DNA from: Paludibacteraceae bacterium | Lineage (GTDB): Bacteria; Bacteroidota; Bacteroidia; Bacteroidales; Paludibacteraceae | Direction: 5' to 3' | Assembly: GCA_017551675.1 (NCBI GenBank) | Contig: JAFZLC010000013.1 | Coordinates: forward strand, 94,898-158,897 | DNA length: 64,000 nt | Part shown: piece after piece, positions 16,082 to 25,039 of the stretch | How the letters are laid out: each line of letters opens with the position of its first letter | Position numbering within the stretch: the stretch's first letter is position 1 | Translations under genes and position numbers: made by a program | The notes under the pieces: model-generated | What the model was told of the DNA's origin: nothing | The model's input: only the letters and a program-made list of their open reading frames with translations | Database searches by the model: none

Positions 16082-16203
16082 ATGCATAACCCATTCACCC
16101 ATGCCAAGCATTGTATCTTTTCTCTTCGAGTATTATTTATACTCCCTTCTTATTTGTGATGAGGAGTTGTAGTCATACAAGTGTAAAAAGAATACTGAAT
16201 AAC
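16082..16203 (+). pseudogene. Broken duplicate of the lipoprotein signal peptide
   Basis: The ATG at 16082 opens a copy of the lipoprotein N-terminus (MHNPFTHAKHCIFSLRVLF) that stops at 16157-16159 because one base was lost relative to the intact gene. After the frameshift the lipobox region (RSCSHTSVKRI) reads on in frame directly into copy B of the membrane gene. At DNA level the match to 14820-14940 is high, so the duplication is fairly recent. Confidence 0.85.
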
Positions 16204-17094
16204 ATGAATACAAAATCAAAATATACTCTACGTTTCTGTGCAATTATTGGAATGATCCTTTTCTTGGAAATTCTTTTATGCGTACTTCTTTTATTCTTGT
16301 TGAGTAATAATCATTATCAGTTGTCTTTAATGCTGATTGTGTCGATTTTTCTAGTTGGTTGGTGGATGCAGAAATACTTTAAAGTAGTTCCACCTGTTAC
16401 GATAACTAACACAGAGATTATCATCGGCTATTGGGTGTGGTCTAAACGTATCTCAATCGATGATGTTTGCGAATTTCAATTGACAGATAGTTTCCCTATA
16501 TCAAAATGGATTTCGGGAGATCGTGTGACGAATGGTTTTTCAATAAGGACAAAGGCGGATGAGGAATATGTATTCTATGAAAGATTTTACAAAAATCCAC
16601 ATGAATTAAGAGCTAGATTTGCACAGATTACAAACATGAACTTTGTACCTAGAGATTCTGCGATCGATAATCCTTTTACTTCGCTTACTTCTCCTTTGTC
16701 ATTTAAAATCGAGATAATATTATTCTGGGTGTCCATTGTTCTAGCCATACTCTTTTTTTTCTTAGCTAAATCACCTGGATATGAATACTTGTTTTTTCTC
16801 TCTTTTCTTTTTATTTTATTTGCTTTTGTTATTGTTGGTTCGATATATGAAGACAAACGAAACTTCATAACAATTGTTGAAGTGGAAGGTAAAGAGATTC
16901 GTTTCAAATACAATTTTCCATCCAGTAGAGTAATAACAGTAAACATTAATGATATCATCACCTGCAATTTCATTGTCTTGAATGATTTAGAAATTGGTTT
17001 TGTTTATATTACACCTGATTTTAGACGAGTTGTTATAAAAGGATCAAATCCTGTGTGGACTGAGCTTATAGTGATACTAGATGCCAGTCACTGA
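16204..17094 (+). CDS. Membrane protein with two TM-hairpin/PH-like modules (copy B)
   Basis: 296 aa from the ATG at 16204, chosen because the N-terminus MNTKSKYTLRFCAIIG matches copy A. The frame is open further upstream only because it runs through the broken lipoprotein copy. It has the same layout as copy A: hydrophobic hairpin, PH-like region (VTITNTEIIIGY, KRISIDDVCEFQL), a second hairpin near 160-215, and a second PH-like region (IVEVEGKEIRFKYNF). Conservation is highest in the first PH-like module (SIDDVCEFQLTDSFPISKW is identical) and lower in the second hairpin. Function unknown. Confidence 0.7.
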   Translation: MNTKSKYTLRFCAIIGMILFLEILLCVLLLFLLSNNHYQLSLMLIVSIFLVGWWMQKYFKVVPPVTITNTEIIIGYWVWSKRISIDDVCEFQLTDSFPISKWISGDRVTNGFSIRTKADEEYVFYERFYKNPHELRARFAQITNMNFVPRDSAIDNPFTSLTSPLSFKIEIILFWVSIVLAILFFFLAKSPGYEYLFFLSFLFILFAFVIVGSIYEDKRNFITIVEVEGKEIRFKYNFPSSRVITVNINDIITCNFIVLNDLEIGFVYITPDFRRVVIKGSNPVWTELIVILDASH

Positions 17095-17152
17095 TGTTCC
17101 TTGGATGATGGTATTAAATATTTTAAATAATTGAATTTGTCTGTCGGTTACC

Positions 17153-17180
17153 GTAGAGACGCACGGCCGTGCGTCTCTAC
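17153..17180. repeat. 28-bp perfect palindrome of the TAGAGACG type
   Basis: GTAGAGACGCACGG followed by its exact reverse complement. It lies between convergent genes, next to the kor-cluster terminator. Its core TAGAGACG...CGTCTCTA recurs in the hairpin at 61109-61140, suggesting a dispersed REP-like family. Confidence 0.75.
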
Positions 17181-17186
17181 ACAAAA

Positions 17187-17221
17187 AAATGACGTACGTC
17201 GTAGATCGACATACGTCATTT
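17187..17221 (-). terminator. Terminator of the 2-oxoacid ferredoxin oxidoreductase operon
   Basis: 15-bp arms (17187-17201 and 17207-17221) with one mismatch that becomes G-U on the minus strand and a 5-nt loop. On the minus strand the stem runs into seven Ts. It lies 19 bp beyond the stop of the last gene of the operon. Confidence 0.88.
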
Positions 17222-17239
17222 ATAGGAGGTATGATAACC

Positions 17240-17776
17240 TTACTTAATAATCTCCATTCCTTTTTTCAAGGCAGCCTCATTCATTGGGATGAGGTGGTGG
17301 TGACGTTCAGGAAGGGTTTTCTTCAAACCTTTCAATACATTTTCCAACTCTACGATAGGTCTGATTTTCAAGAATCCACCTAATAGAATCATGTTGAAGG
17401 ATTTAGCTGCATTCATTTCGATGCAGGCATCCATTGCATTGATTTTGTGGATGTTGATATCTGTTCTGGTTGGTTCTGTAGTGATTCCGTATGGATCGTA
17501 GATCAATGTTCCACCAGGCTTAACAGACTTTTCAAACTTGTCCAATGATTGTTGGTTCAAGATGATAGCCGTGTCGTAAGAGTTTAAGATAGGGGAACTG
17601 ATTTTCTCGTCACTTAAGATAACGGTTACGTTGGCAGTACCACCACGTTGTTCAGGACCGTATGCAGGCATCCAAGTAACTTCCTTGCCTTGCATCAAAC
17701 CAGAGTAAGCAAGAATCTTACCCATAGAGAGAACTCCTTGTCCTCCGAATCCAGCTATGATGATTTCTTCTTTCAT
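17240..17776 (-). CDS. 2-Oxoacid:ferredoxin oxidoreductase, gamma subunit
   Basis: 178 aa gamma subunit of a four-part 2-oxoacid:acceptor oxidoreductase, which decarboxylates a 2-oxoacid to its acyl-CoA and reduces ferredoxin in the cytoplasm. The diagnostic N-terminus IAGFGGQGVLSMGKIL, the segment YGPEQRGGTANVTVILSD and ILNQQSLDKF are present. It is the last gene of the operon ferredoxin-alpha-beta-gamma, 11 bp after beta. Substrate (2-oxoglutarate or branched-chain 2-oxoacids) cannot be decided from sequence by eye. Confidence 0.93.
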   Translation of the reverse strand: MKEEIIIAGFGGQGVLSMGKILAYSGLMQGKEVTWMPAYGPEQRGGTANVTVILSDEKISSPILNSYDTAIILNQQSLDKFEKSVKPGGTLIYDPYGITTEPTRTDINIHKINAMDACIEMNAAKSFNMILLGGFLKIRPIVELENVLKGLKKTLPERHHHLIPMNEAALKKGMEIIK

Positions 17777-17787
17777 ATCTTCTGATT

Positions 17788-18564
17788 TTATTTGTTAGCG
17801 TCTTTGTCAATTAAATCTCCGAGTGGATATTCAGGGAACATGTTTTCCTCCATCCATTTATTGGCTTTCTCTGGTGATAGTTTCCAACCAGATGAGCATG
17901 TAGAGACTACCTCTACGACGCTTGCACCACCTTTACCGTCCATGCAGTTTTCGAATGCTTTGCGTATTGCTTTCTTAGCTTTACGAACAGCAGCTGCTGT
18001 TTGCACACTCTGACGAGTCACATAGCGGATTCCATCCAAATCTTTCAATTGGTTGGTGATTTTCAGTGGGTAACCATTCAGTTTATAGTCACGACCGTAA
18101 GGACAAGTGGCTGTTTTCATACCTTCAATGGTAGTTGGTGCCATCTGACCTCCTGTCATACCGTAGATACCGTTGTTGATGAAGATGATAGCGATGCTCT
18201 CACCTCTGTTGCAAGCGTGGATGGTCTCTGCTGTACCAATGGCAGCTAAGTCACCATCACCTTGATAAGTGAAGACGAGTTTGTTAGGACGAAGACGTTT
18301 GATAGCTGTAGCCAAAGCTGGCGCACGACCGTGAGCTGCCTCTTCCCAATCGATGTCGATGTAGTTGTAGGCAAATACTGCACAACCTACAGGAGTTACA
18401 CCGATGGTGTCTTCTACTAAGCCCATCTCTTCAATTACTTCTGCAACTAATTTATGAACGACACCGTGACTGCATCCTGGGCAGTAGTGCATTGGATTGT
18501 CATTCATGATATCTGGTTTCTTGTATACCAGATTCTCGGGTTTTATTATATCTTCTAATGCCAT
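17788..18564 (-). CDS. 2-Oxoacid:ferredoxin oxidoreductase, beta (TPP-binding) subunit
   Basis: 258 aa subunit that binds thiamine diphosphate and an iron-sulfur cluster. YCPGCSHG near residue 28 carries the N-terminal CXXC of the family. The TPP/Mg motif is GDGDLAAIG with NNGIYGMTGGQ about 30 residues later. HGRAPALATAIKRLRPN precedes it, as in Kor and Vor enzymes. It is transcribed between alpha (22 bp upstream) and gamma. Confidence 0.95.
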   Translation of the reverse strand: MALEDIIKPENLVYKKPDIMNDNPMHYCPGCSHGVVHKLVAEVIEEMGLVEDTIGVTPVGCAVFAYNYIDIDWEEAAHGRAPALATAIKRLRPNKLVFTYQGDGDLAAIGTAETIHACNRGESIAIIFINNGIYGMTGGQMAPTTIEGMKTATCPYGRDYKLNGYPLKITNQLKDLDGIRYVTRQSVQTAAAVRKAKKAIRKAFENCMDGKGGASVVEVVSTCSSGWKLSPEKANKWMEENMFPEYPLGDLIDKDANK

Positions 18565-18586
18565 TTTCTTTTCCGATTAAGTGAAA

Positions 18587-19666
18587 TTACATTAATTTGG
18601 TCTTCACTGCATTGACAATCTCGTCTGGTGTGAATACGATACCTCCCAAACGTCCGTAATGCTCTACTGGAACTTTTCCGTTGACAGCCAAACGTACATC
18701 TTCAACCATCTGACCTGCGTTCAACTCAACAGATAACATGGCTTTTACTTTGTTAGCATAGCCTGCAATCGCTTTCGTTGGGAATGGCCATAGTGTGATT
18801 GGACGAAGTAGTCCTAACTTGATTCCTTCTGCGCGTGCTATCTCACATGCTTTCTGACAGATACGTGCGGAACATCCGAATGCTACCAATAGATACTCTG
18901 CATCGTCGCATAAAATCTCTTCGTAACGTACCTCGTTCTCTTCGATCTGTTTGTATTTGGCTTGGAAACGAAGGTTGTTTTGCTCCATTACCTCTGGCTT
19001 CAACTCCAATGAGGTGATGATGTTGTTCTTACGAGACATCTTTCTTCCGGTAGCAGCCCAAGGACATTGCTTTTCAACCTCCTCGTCGGTACGTCTTGGT
19101 TTGAAATCAGGAAGAACCACCTTCTCCATCATCTGTCCGATAACTCCATCTGCCAAAATGATAGCTGGATTTCTATATTTGAATGCTAAGTCGAAAGCAA
19201 GACCTACAAAGTCTGCCATCTCTTGCACAGAAGCTGGCGCTAATGCAATTAGTCGATAATCACCATGTCCTCCACCTTTCGTGGTTTGGAAATAATCAGA
19301 CTGACTTGGCTGAATTGTTCCTAATCCAGGACCTCCACGCATTACGTTGACAATCAAGGCTGGCAACTCAGCTCCTGCCAAATAAGAGATACCCTCTTGC
19401 ATCAAGGATACACCCGGACTTGAAGAGGATGTCATTACTTTTTTACCTGTGGCAGCTCCACCATACACCATGTTGATGGATGAAACTTCACTTTCTGCTT
19501 GCAATACTACCATTCCTGTTGTCTTCCAAGGCTCTACTTCCATTAAGGTCTCCATCACCTCAGACTGCGGAGTGATAGGGTAACCAAAATAACCATCGCA
19601 CCCACAACGAATAGCTGCATGGGCGATCGCTTCGTTACCTTTCATTAACTTTACTTCTTCGCTCAT
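18587..19666 (-). CDS. 2-Oxoacid:ferredoxin oxidoreductase, alpha subunit
   Basis: 359 aa. The N-terminal pyrimidine-binding domain carries GCDGYFGYPITPQSEVMETL and the conserved AESEVSSINMVYGGAATGKKVMT; SSSSPGVSLMQEGISYL follows. The C-terminal domain (GCSARICQKAC, LLRPITLWPFP) is complete. The length matches the Bacteroidales proteins annotated as VorB/KorA rather than pyruvate enzymes, which are single long chains in these bacteria. It lies 6 bp after the ferredoxin gene. Confidence 0.95.
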   Translation of the reverse strand: MSEEVKLMKGNEAIAHAAIRCGCDGYFGYPITPQSEVMETLMEVEPWKTTGMVVLQAESEVSSINMVYGGAATGKKVMTSSSSPGVSLMQEGISYLAGAELPALIVNVMRGGPGLGTIQPSQSDYFQTTKGGGHGDYRLIALAPASVQEMADFVGLAFDLAFKYRNPAIILADGVIGQMMEKVVLPDFKPRRTDEEVEKQCPWAATGRKMSRKNNIITSLELKPEVMEQNNLRFQAKYKQIEENEVRYEEILCDDAEYLLVAFGCSARICQKACEIARAEGIKLGLLRPITLWPFPTKAIAGYANKVKAMLSVELNAGQMVEDVRLAVNGKVPVEHYGRLGGIVFTPDEIVNAVKTKLM

Positions 19667-19672
19667 CTTATC

Positions 19673-19900
19673 TTAATCTATTTTCGTTTTATACACTGAA
19701 ATACATCCGTCAGGACATACAATACCACAACTTGCGCAACCTACGCACGCATCTTCATTTGCCATGATGGCGTAATTGTAACCTTTCGCATTTACTTGCT
19801 TGGACATTGCCAATACATTTGCGGGACATGCAACGACACATAACTGACAGCCCTTGCACCTATCCTTGTTAACAACAACAGCACCTTTGATTTTAGCCAT
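19673..19900 (-). CDS. 2-Oxoacid:ferredoxin oxidoreductase, delta subunit (2x 4Fe-4S ferredoxin)
   Basis: 75 aa bacterial-type ferredoxin with two CX2CX2CX3CP motifs: CKGCQLCVVACP and CVGCASCGIVCP. It is the first gene of the four-gene operon and passes electrons from the TPP centre to soluble ferredoxin. The spacing to the next gene (6 bp) supports tight co-expression. Confidence 0.95.
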   Translation of the reverse strand: MAKIKGAVVVNKDRCKGCQLCVVACPANVLAMSKQVNAKGYNYAIMANEDACVGCASCGIVCPDGCISVYKTKID

Positions 19901-19934
19901 ATTACTATTTTTAAATATCGATATAAATTATCTG

Positions 19935-19942
19935 CAAAGTTA
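19935..19942 (-). promoter_or_regulatory. -7 element of the oxoacid oxidoreductase operon
   Basis: CAAAGTTA on the plus strand reads TAACTTTG on the minus strand, a perfect TAnnTTTG 34 bp upstream of the ferredoxin ATG. No clear -33 box was found. Confidence 0.55.
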
Positions 19943-20024
19943 TAATTTTTTTCCTAATGGTGAGTTCTATAAGTTCAACGTTTTTAAAATAAAAAATTTG
20001 AATTGCGGGTTGATAAACTTTTGT

Positions 20025-22316
20025 TTATTTGCGAGAGCTCTTTTTCCCCCTTTTTCTCTCTGCTTTATTGGCATCTCGATTGCCCGTTTCTTGGATGAAT
20101 CTGACATTCACTCTTTTTACATCTTCTGCCACAGTTAGCACTATCGCCTCTACATCTTCCTGCCTCTCCGTTGCTACACTGTCTTCATATTGCTTCTCAA
20201 TCTCCCAAATGCCTTTGCTCCCTTCTATGGAGAATCGCAATTCTCTGTTCTTGTAATATTTCCCTTTGAATGATTGGGTGACAAGTGGTATGTCATTCAT
20301 TCTGAATGTCTTCTGCGTTTGTGCCTGACATTGAAAGGTGACAGCTAGTGTGTCTCCTAACTGAAAGAATTGCTGCATGTCGTAGGGTAAATAATCCAAT
20401 CTTCCATTGATCCACTCTTTTGTTTTCTGAATCTCCACTTCCCAACTGTGATTGGGCTCTGGAAGGTTGGGGTAAAGAGCTTTCATATAGGGATACTCAT
20501 ATTTGATGAGACCGACGAAACTGTCGATTTCCGTACAGATTCTCTCTGCTGTATAGAAATCACCTATGTAAATGGTGGTGCGGTCGATAAACTCATTTCT
20601 GAATTTCTCGTTGCTCATCATCACTTGAAATAACTTCACTTGGTTCTCTTTGTTCGACCATAGTTCGATGAATGGATCCTTCCGTAGTGCATGGTGAAGG
20701 TAGGCATCTCTTTTATATACCCAATCTCTGTATGCATAACCTAATCCGTAGTCCAAATCTTTGGCTATCCATTTCCATTTGGCACCCGTACTGTCTTGCT
20801 CTTTCCAAAGTATACTGTTGTTGCCTGGAAAATCTACGTTTATGTGGATATAATTCAAAATCTGAAGGTTGATGTATTCCTCCATCTGAATGAGCTTGTA
20901 TAGGGTGTCATAATTGATGGGCTCCGTGTTGTATAACGCTACTAAGCGGTCAAACTCCTCTTTGTTGCCAGCATGAACATTTTTCCAATTGCTGATTTGA
21001 TCAAACTTCTTTTGTGGATGATGATTGGCCCTCACAAAATCACCATTGCTTCGTTCTCGTATGTTTAACACGCCCTGATACTGCCCATTGATATAGCAGA
21101 TGCATGGTTGACATGCACTGTAATCCAGATTGACATACGGACAGAAGGTGTGCAGACAAACGGCATCTCTAAAATGCGTATACATGCAGTCTTGTCCGCT
21201 ATTCCTTAATTGAATGGATTTGCTATGACGTACATTGGGTTTCTCTTTCCAGAATGGATAGTTGAAATCGTTTTTTGAGAATCGTTTATTGGCATATAGA
21301 TTCAGTGATTTCATTGCTTTGAACCTTGAACCGTTGCCTCCTACGCGAAGTTCAATCATCTGGTTGATAGCGCTGGTAGAGTCTTCTTTTGGAAAATATT
21401 CCACATTGCATGGTCGACGGAATGCGGCAGACCAATCTTCACTGTAATCGAATGCTAATACGCCTTCTCTGGTTGGAGTGGTGTCGTATAACATTAGACT
21501 GTCCGTTACAAGTGATATGACGGGAAGTGTGATTTCTCTATTGTGGAAAATGTACGAATGCGTTTTTGAAATGGGGGAGTGCCATCCATCGGCAAATTGT
21601 TTGGCTCTGATGATGGTGGTTTTGTCGATTCGGATGGAGTCGGGTACTATCGGACTTGACTCGTTGGGTTCGCTGCCATTCGTTGTGTATCGTATGATTG
21701 TTCCATGGGGAGCCGTTTTGCTAGGTTGGATTTTTAAGAAGAAAGGTTGCTTGAAGAGTCCTCCCTTTGTCGAGAATTTAGGATTACCTAAAAGACTGTC
21801 GCTAAAGGCAGAGTCGTTTGCTCGTAGGGGAGTTGAACGCATTAGAAAATGCCAGCCCTTAGTTTCCTCATCCATTCTTCCGTATGAGATATCAGGTGCA
21901 AGCATGGAAGGAACCTTCACATGGTCTACCATCTGATTATTGGCATTGAAGAGGAATAGTTCACTTTCACCATCCGATTTGATTCGAAAGTCGGTATGAT
22001 TGCCTGTTTTTTTCTTGTCGCAATAGATTAGATGAAAACCATGAGGGGGGATTTTGACAGAGTCGGTCAGAGTATATGCAAGAGAGACATTAGACGTCGT
22101 TCCAATCTTCCATCCAATGGTGGATAGCGTATCATTGCTGGGATTGTACAACTCCACCCATGAGTCGGGCAACTCGTTCAGATCGTCCATTGTGCCATGG
22201 ACGTTAGAGTGCATGATCTCTGTCATGATGAGTGTATGGGCATTCAGGCACATGCTCATCAATGAGAAGGAAAGCAATAATACCAATTGGGTGATAATCT
22301 GTCTAATGTCTCTCAT
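20025..22316 (-). CDS. Secreted lamin-tail/CotH-kinase-domain protein
   Basis: 763 aa with a signal peptide (LVLLLSFSLMSMCLNA). Order of domains by pattern: a lamin-tail domain (about 27-150; IMTEIMHSNV, SWVELYNPSNDTLSTIGWKIG); a chitobiase/beta-hexosaminidase C-terminal-type module (about 190-270; IIRYTTNGSEPNESSPI); then a CotH domain (about 280-640) with RVGGNGSRF, KSIQLRNSGQDC, YINGQYQGVLNIRERS and WKWIAKDLDYGLG. CotH proteins resemble protein kinases and are surface or spore-coat proteins elsewhere; the activity of Bacteroidetes members is unknown. The C-terminus is basic (KAERKRGKKSSRK). It starts 12 bp after the alcohol dehydrogenase gene, so they may share a transcript. Confidence 0.88.
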   Translation of the reverse strand: MRDIRQIITQLVLLLSFSLMSMCLNAHTLIMTEIMHSNVHGTMDDLNELPDSWVELYNPSNDTLSTIGWKIGTTSNVSLAYTLTDSVKIPPHGFHLIYCDKKKTGNHTDFRIKSDGESELFLFNANNQMVDHVKVPSMLAPDISYGRMDEETKGWHFLMRSTPLRANDSAFSDSLLGNPKFSTKGGLFKQPFFLKIQPSKTAPHGTIIRYTTNGSEPNESSPIVPDSIRIDKTTIIRAKQFADGWHSPISKTHSYIFHNREITLPVISLVTDSLMLYDTTPTREGVLAFDYSEDWSAAFRRPCNVEYFPKEDSTSAINQMIELRVGGNGSRFKAMKSLNLYANKRFSKNDFNYPFWKEKPNVRHSKSIQLRNSGQDCMYTHFRDAVCLHTFCPYVNLDYSACQPCICYINGQYQGVLNIRERSNGDFVRANHHPQKKFDQISNWKNVHAGNKEEFDRLVALYNTEPINYDTLYKLIQMEEYINLQILNYIHINVDFPGNNSILWKEQDSTGAKWKWIAKDLDYGLGYAYRDWVYKRDAYLHHALRKDPFIELWSNKENQVKLFQVMMSNEKFRNEFIDRTTIYIGDFYTAERICTEIDSFVGLIKYEYPYMKALYPNLPEPNHSWEVEIQKTKEWINGRLDYLPYDMQQFFQLGDTLAVTFQCQAQTQKTFRMNDIPLVTQSFKGKYYKNRELRFSIEGSKGIWEIEKQYEDSVATERQEDVEAIVLTVAEDVKRVNVRFIQETGNRDANKAERKRGKKSSRK

Positions 22317-22328
22317 GTTAATTGTCTT

Positions 22329-23507
22329 CTATAAGGAAGCGTTTAAAGCTATTGTGTAAATGTTTTCAATATCTTTTTTGTTAAGATGAACGAAACCGCC
22401 GGTTTCACCTTCTCCGATACCGAAACTTTTCACCAATTTAGGTATGTCTTCGCCTCTTGCTCCCAATTCTTTGAAATTGATTGGCATTCCGATGCTGGAA
22501 AGGAATCGTCTGAATGCGATGATACCTTCTTTGGCAGTCACTTCCGGATGTTGGAAGTTCATCTGACAACCCCAAACGCGGGTAGCCACTTGCGCGAAAC
22601 GCATAACGTCATGTTGCATCACATATTCCATCCATGCAGGCATGATGACAGCCAATCCTGCTCCATGTGCGCAGTCGTATAGTGCGGATAGTTCGTGCTC
22701 GATGCCATGACTGTTCCAGTCTTGCTCGCGACCCACACCCGTAATATTGTTGTGACAAACCATGCCGGCCCACATGATGTTGGCGCGTGCCTCATAGTTG
22801 TTAGGATCTTGTATGACGCGAGGAGTCTCTTTAATCATTGTCAGTAAGATGGCTTCGCAAAGACGGTCGGTGATTTCCACCTCCTGTGTGTTGGTGAAGT
22901 ATCTTTCGAATGTATGAGCCATGATGTCTGTCGCTCCACATGCTGTTTGATAAGCAGGAAGTGTGCAGGTAAGTTGAGGATTCAAGATAGAAAATTTAGG
23001 TCGAATACAGTCGCCACTGGCACCTCTCTTCAACATGCCATCCTCTTTGGTGATGACAGAATCGCCAGAACCTTCACTACCAGCAGCAGCTATGGTGAGG
23101 ACAGTTCCGATAGGAAGGGCTGTAGTAGGCTTTTTGCCACTATAGAAATCCCAAAAATCACCGTCGTAAGGAACACCCATGGCAATGGCTTTAGCGGAGT
23201 CGATTACAGAACCACCACCGACGGCCAGGATGAAATCGATTTTCTCTTTTCTGCAGATCTCAATTCCTTTGTATACAAGAGAATCGTGCGGGTTCGGTTG
23301 AACACCACCCAATTCCACGTATGCGATGCCTTCTTTCTCCAAGGATTTTTTTACACGGTCTAACAAACCAGATTTCTTAGCTGAGTTGGAACCAAAATGT
23401 AACAGGATTTTAGAACCGCCATGCTTTTTGACGTATTGTCCACATTCATTTTCTCTTTCTTTACCGAAAACAAATTCGGTCGGACTGTAAAAATTAAAGT
23501 TCTTCAT
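22329..23507 (-). CDS. Iron-containing alcohol dehydrogenase (butanol dehydrogenase type)
   Basis: 392 aa NAD(P)H-dependent alcohol dehydrogenase of the BdhA/YqhD type, reducing aldehydes to alcohols during fermentation. The nucleotide-binding motif GGGSVIDSAKAIA is near residue 95. The metal ligands fit TDIMAHTFERYF (Asp, His) and GIEHELSALYDCAHGAGLA (two His). The N-terminal MKNFNFYSPTEFVFGK is typical of this subfamily. A terminator-like hairpin at 23608-23639 separates it from aspC upstream. Confidence 0.95.
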   Translation of the reverse strand: MKNFNFYSPTEFVFGKERENECGQYVKKHGGSKILLHFGSNSAKKSGLLDRVKKSLEKEGIAYVELGGVQPNPHDSLVYKGIEICRKEKIDFILAVGGGSVIDSAKAIAMGVPYDGDFWDFYSGKKPTTALPIGTVLTIAAAGSEGSGDSVITKEDGMLKRGASGDCIRPKFSILNPQLTCTLPAYQTACGATDIMAHTFERYFTNTQEVEITDRLCEAILLTMIKETPRVIQDPNNYEARANIMWAGMVCHNNITGVGREQDWNSHGIEHELSALYDCAHGAGLAVIMPAWMEYVMQHDVMRFAQVATRVWGCQMNFQHPEVTAKEGIIAFRRFLSSIGMPINFKELGARGEDIPKLVKSFGIGEGETGGFVHLNKKDIENIYTIALNASL

Positions 23508-23535
23508 GTTTATATAATTTCGTTCTTGATTTCTA

Positions 23536-23543
23536 CAAAGATA
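23536..23543 (-). promoter_or_regulatory. -7 element of the alcohol dehydrogenase gene
   Basis: CAAAGATA on the plus strand reads TATCTTTG on the minus strand, 28 bp upstream of the ATG. No exact -33 box. Confidence 0.5.
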
Positions 23544-23607
23544 CTCTTTTTTATGTGTTGATAGTTGTTTTTTTTAGAATTTTAGAATGAAGGTTTCGGG
23601 GTCGCAA

Positions 23608-23639
23608 TAAAAAAGGTGGATTTTTACAAACCCACCTTT
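23608..23639 (-). terminator. Terminator of the aspartate aminotransferase gene
   Basis: On the minus strand, AAAGGTGG and CCACCTTT form the stem and six Ts follow. It begins 23 bp after the aminotransferase stop. Confidence 0.85.
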
Positions 23640-23662
23640 GATAAGATATTATCATGTTTTAT

Positions 23663-24862
23663 TTATTTCAAAGCAGCCAATGCGTTTTTGATGCGAGAGA
23701 AAGCTTCTTTTAAGTTTTCCTCTGAAGTTGCGTATGACATACGAATGCAGTCAGGGTCGCCGAATGATTCACCGCCTACACAAGCCACATGGCCTTCCAC
23801 CAATAGATACATAGCCAAATCAGAAGCGGAGTTGATTACATCACCCTTTGGAGTTTTCTTTCCGAAGAAAGATTTACACTCAGGGAATACGTAGAATGCA
23901 CCATCTGGTTTGTGGCTCATATTCAAGTTTGGTATGTCTTTAATCATGTCAACAACAAGATCGCGTCTGCGTTCGAATGCTTTTCTCATCTCTTCCACGC
24001 AACTTTGGTCGCCAGTGTAAGCAGCTTCAGCCGCTTTTTGAGTGATAGAGCAGCATCCAGAAGTATATTGACCTTGAAGTTTGTTGCATGCTTTAGCAAT
24101 CCATTCAGGAGCAGCGATCCAACCAAGACGCCAACCAGTCATTGCATATCCTTTAGATACACCGTTGACAATGATGACACGATCTTTGATTTCAGGGAAT
24201 TGAGCGATGCTTTCGTGCTTTCCGATGTAATTGATGTGTTCATAAATCTCATCGGCCAAGATGTATACATTAGGATGCTTAGCTAATACATCAGCAAGAG
24301 CCTTCAATTCGCTTTTAGAATAGACGCTACCAGTTGGATTAGAAGGAGAGCAAAGAATTAACAATTTTGTTTTAGGTGTAATGGCAGCCTCTAATTGAGC
24401 AGGAGTCATTTTAAAGTTTTGGTCCATGCCAGCCTTAACGATGACACAAGAACCTTCAGCCAATTTCACCATTTCAATGTAGCTAACCCAATAAGGAGCA
24501 GGTATGATTACTTCGTCACCTTTGTTTACTAAACAAAGAACTGCATTACAAACCGACTGTTTAGCACCTCCTGATACGATAATCTGACTAGCTTCATAGT
24601 CCAAACCGTTCTCTTTTTTTAACTTCTCAACAATGGCTTTTCTTAAAGGCATAAAACCTGGCACAGGAGAATAGAAAGAGAAATTGTCGCTGATAGCTTT
24701 TTGTGCAGCTGCTTTGATGTGATCAGGTGTATTGAAATCTGGTTCACCTACACTTAAATTAATTACATCAATGCCTTGAGCTTTTAACTCTTGACTTTTT
24801 TGCGACATAGCCAACGTTGCAGATGGAGCAAGTGCGGCTATACGATCTGATACTTGATTCAT
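23663..24862 (-). CDS. Aspartate aminotransferase (class I, PLP-dependent)
   Basis: 399 aa fold-type I aminotransferase of the prokaryotic aspartate aminotransferase (1 gamma) type, linking aspartate/oxaloacetate with glutamate/2-oxoglutarate. The PLP lysine is K237 in GVSKGYAMTGWRLGW. NPTG (175-178) and the catalytic Asp/Tyr in ADEIYEHI are present. The substrate-binding loop reads SPVPG near 65-69, close to the usual TPVPG. Aromatic-amino-acid activity is possible. It has a perfect own promoter and terminator. Confidence 0.95.
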   Translation of the reverse strand: MNQVSDRIAALAPSATLAMSQKSQELKAQGIDVINLSVGEPDFNTPDHIKAAAQKAISDNFSFYSPVPGFMPLRKAIVEKLKKENGLDYEASQIIVSGGAKQSVCNAVLCLVNKGDEVIIPAPYWVSYIEMVKLAEGSCVIVKAGMDQNFKMTPAQLEAAITPKTKLLILCSPSNPTGSVYSKSELKALADVLAKHPNVYILADEIYEHINYIGKHESIAQFPEIKDRVIIVNGVSKGYAMTGWRLGWIAAPEWIAKACNKLQGQYTSGCCSITQKAAEAAYTGDQSCVEEMRKAFERRRDLVVDMIKDIPNLNMSHKPDGAFYVFPECKSFFGKKTPKGDVINSASDLAMYLLVEGHVACVGGESFGDPDCIRMSYATSEENLKEAFSRIKNALAALK

Positions 24863-24952
24863 TTTTTTTAATTGATAATTATGTTTACTTTCGGTTTAAA
24901 ATACTGAAAAACAATATTTTAACTTTTGTTTTCTTCCTTTTTTTTCAATTTG

Positions 24953-24983
24953 CAAATTTATAAAAAAATATTATTCGTACAAA
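24953..24983 (-). promoter_or_regulatory. Promoter of the aspartate aminotransferase gene
   Basis: Minus-strand TTTG (24980-24983), exactly 19 nt, then TAAATTTG (24953-24960): a perfect match, about 90 bp upstream of the ATG. Confidence 0.82.
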
Positions 24984-25031
24984 AAGATTGTAAAGAAACT
25001 ATTTTGCTTACTTTTTGTCTGATTTTTTTCT

Positions 25032-25039
25032 TACCTTTG
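25032..25039 (+). promoter_or_regulatory. -7 element upstream of iorB
   Basis: TACCTTTG, perfect TAnnTTTG, 107 bp before the iorB ATG and divergent from the aspartate aminotransferase promoter. No -33 box at the usual distance. Confidence 0.5.
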
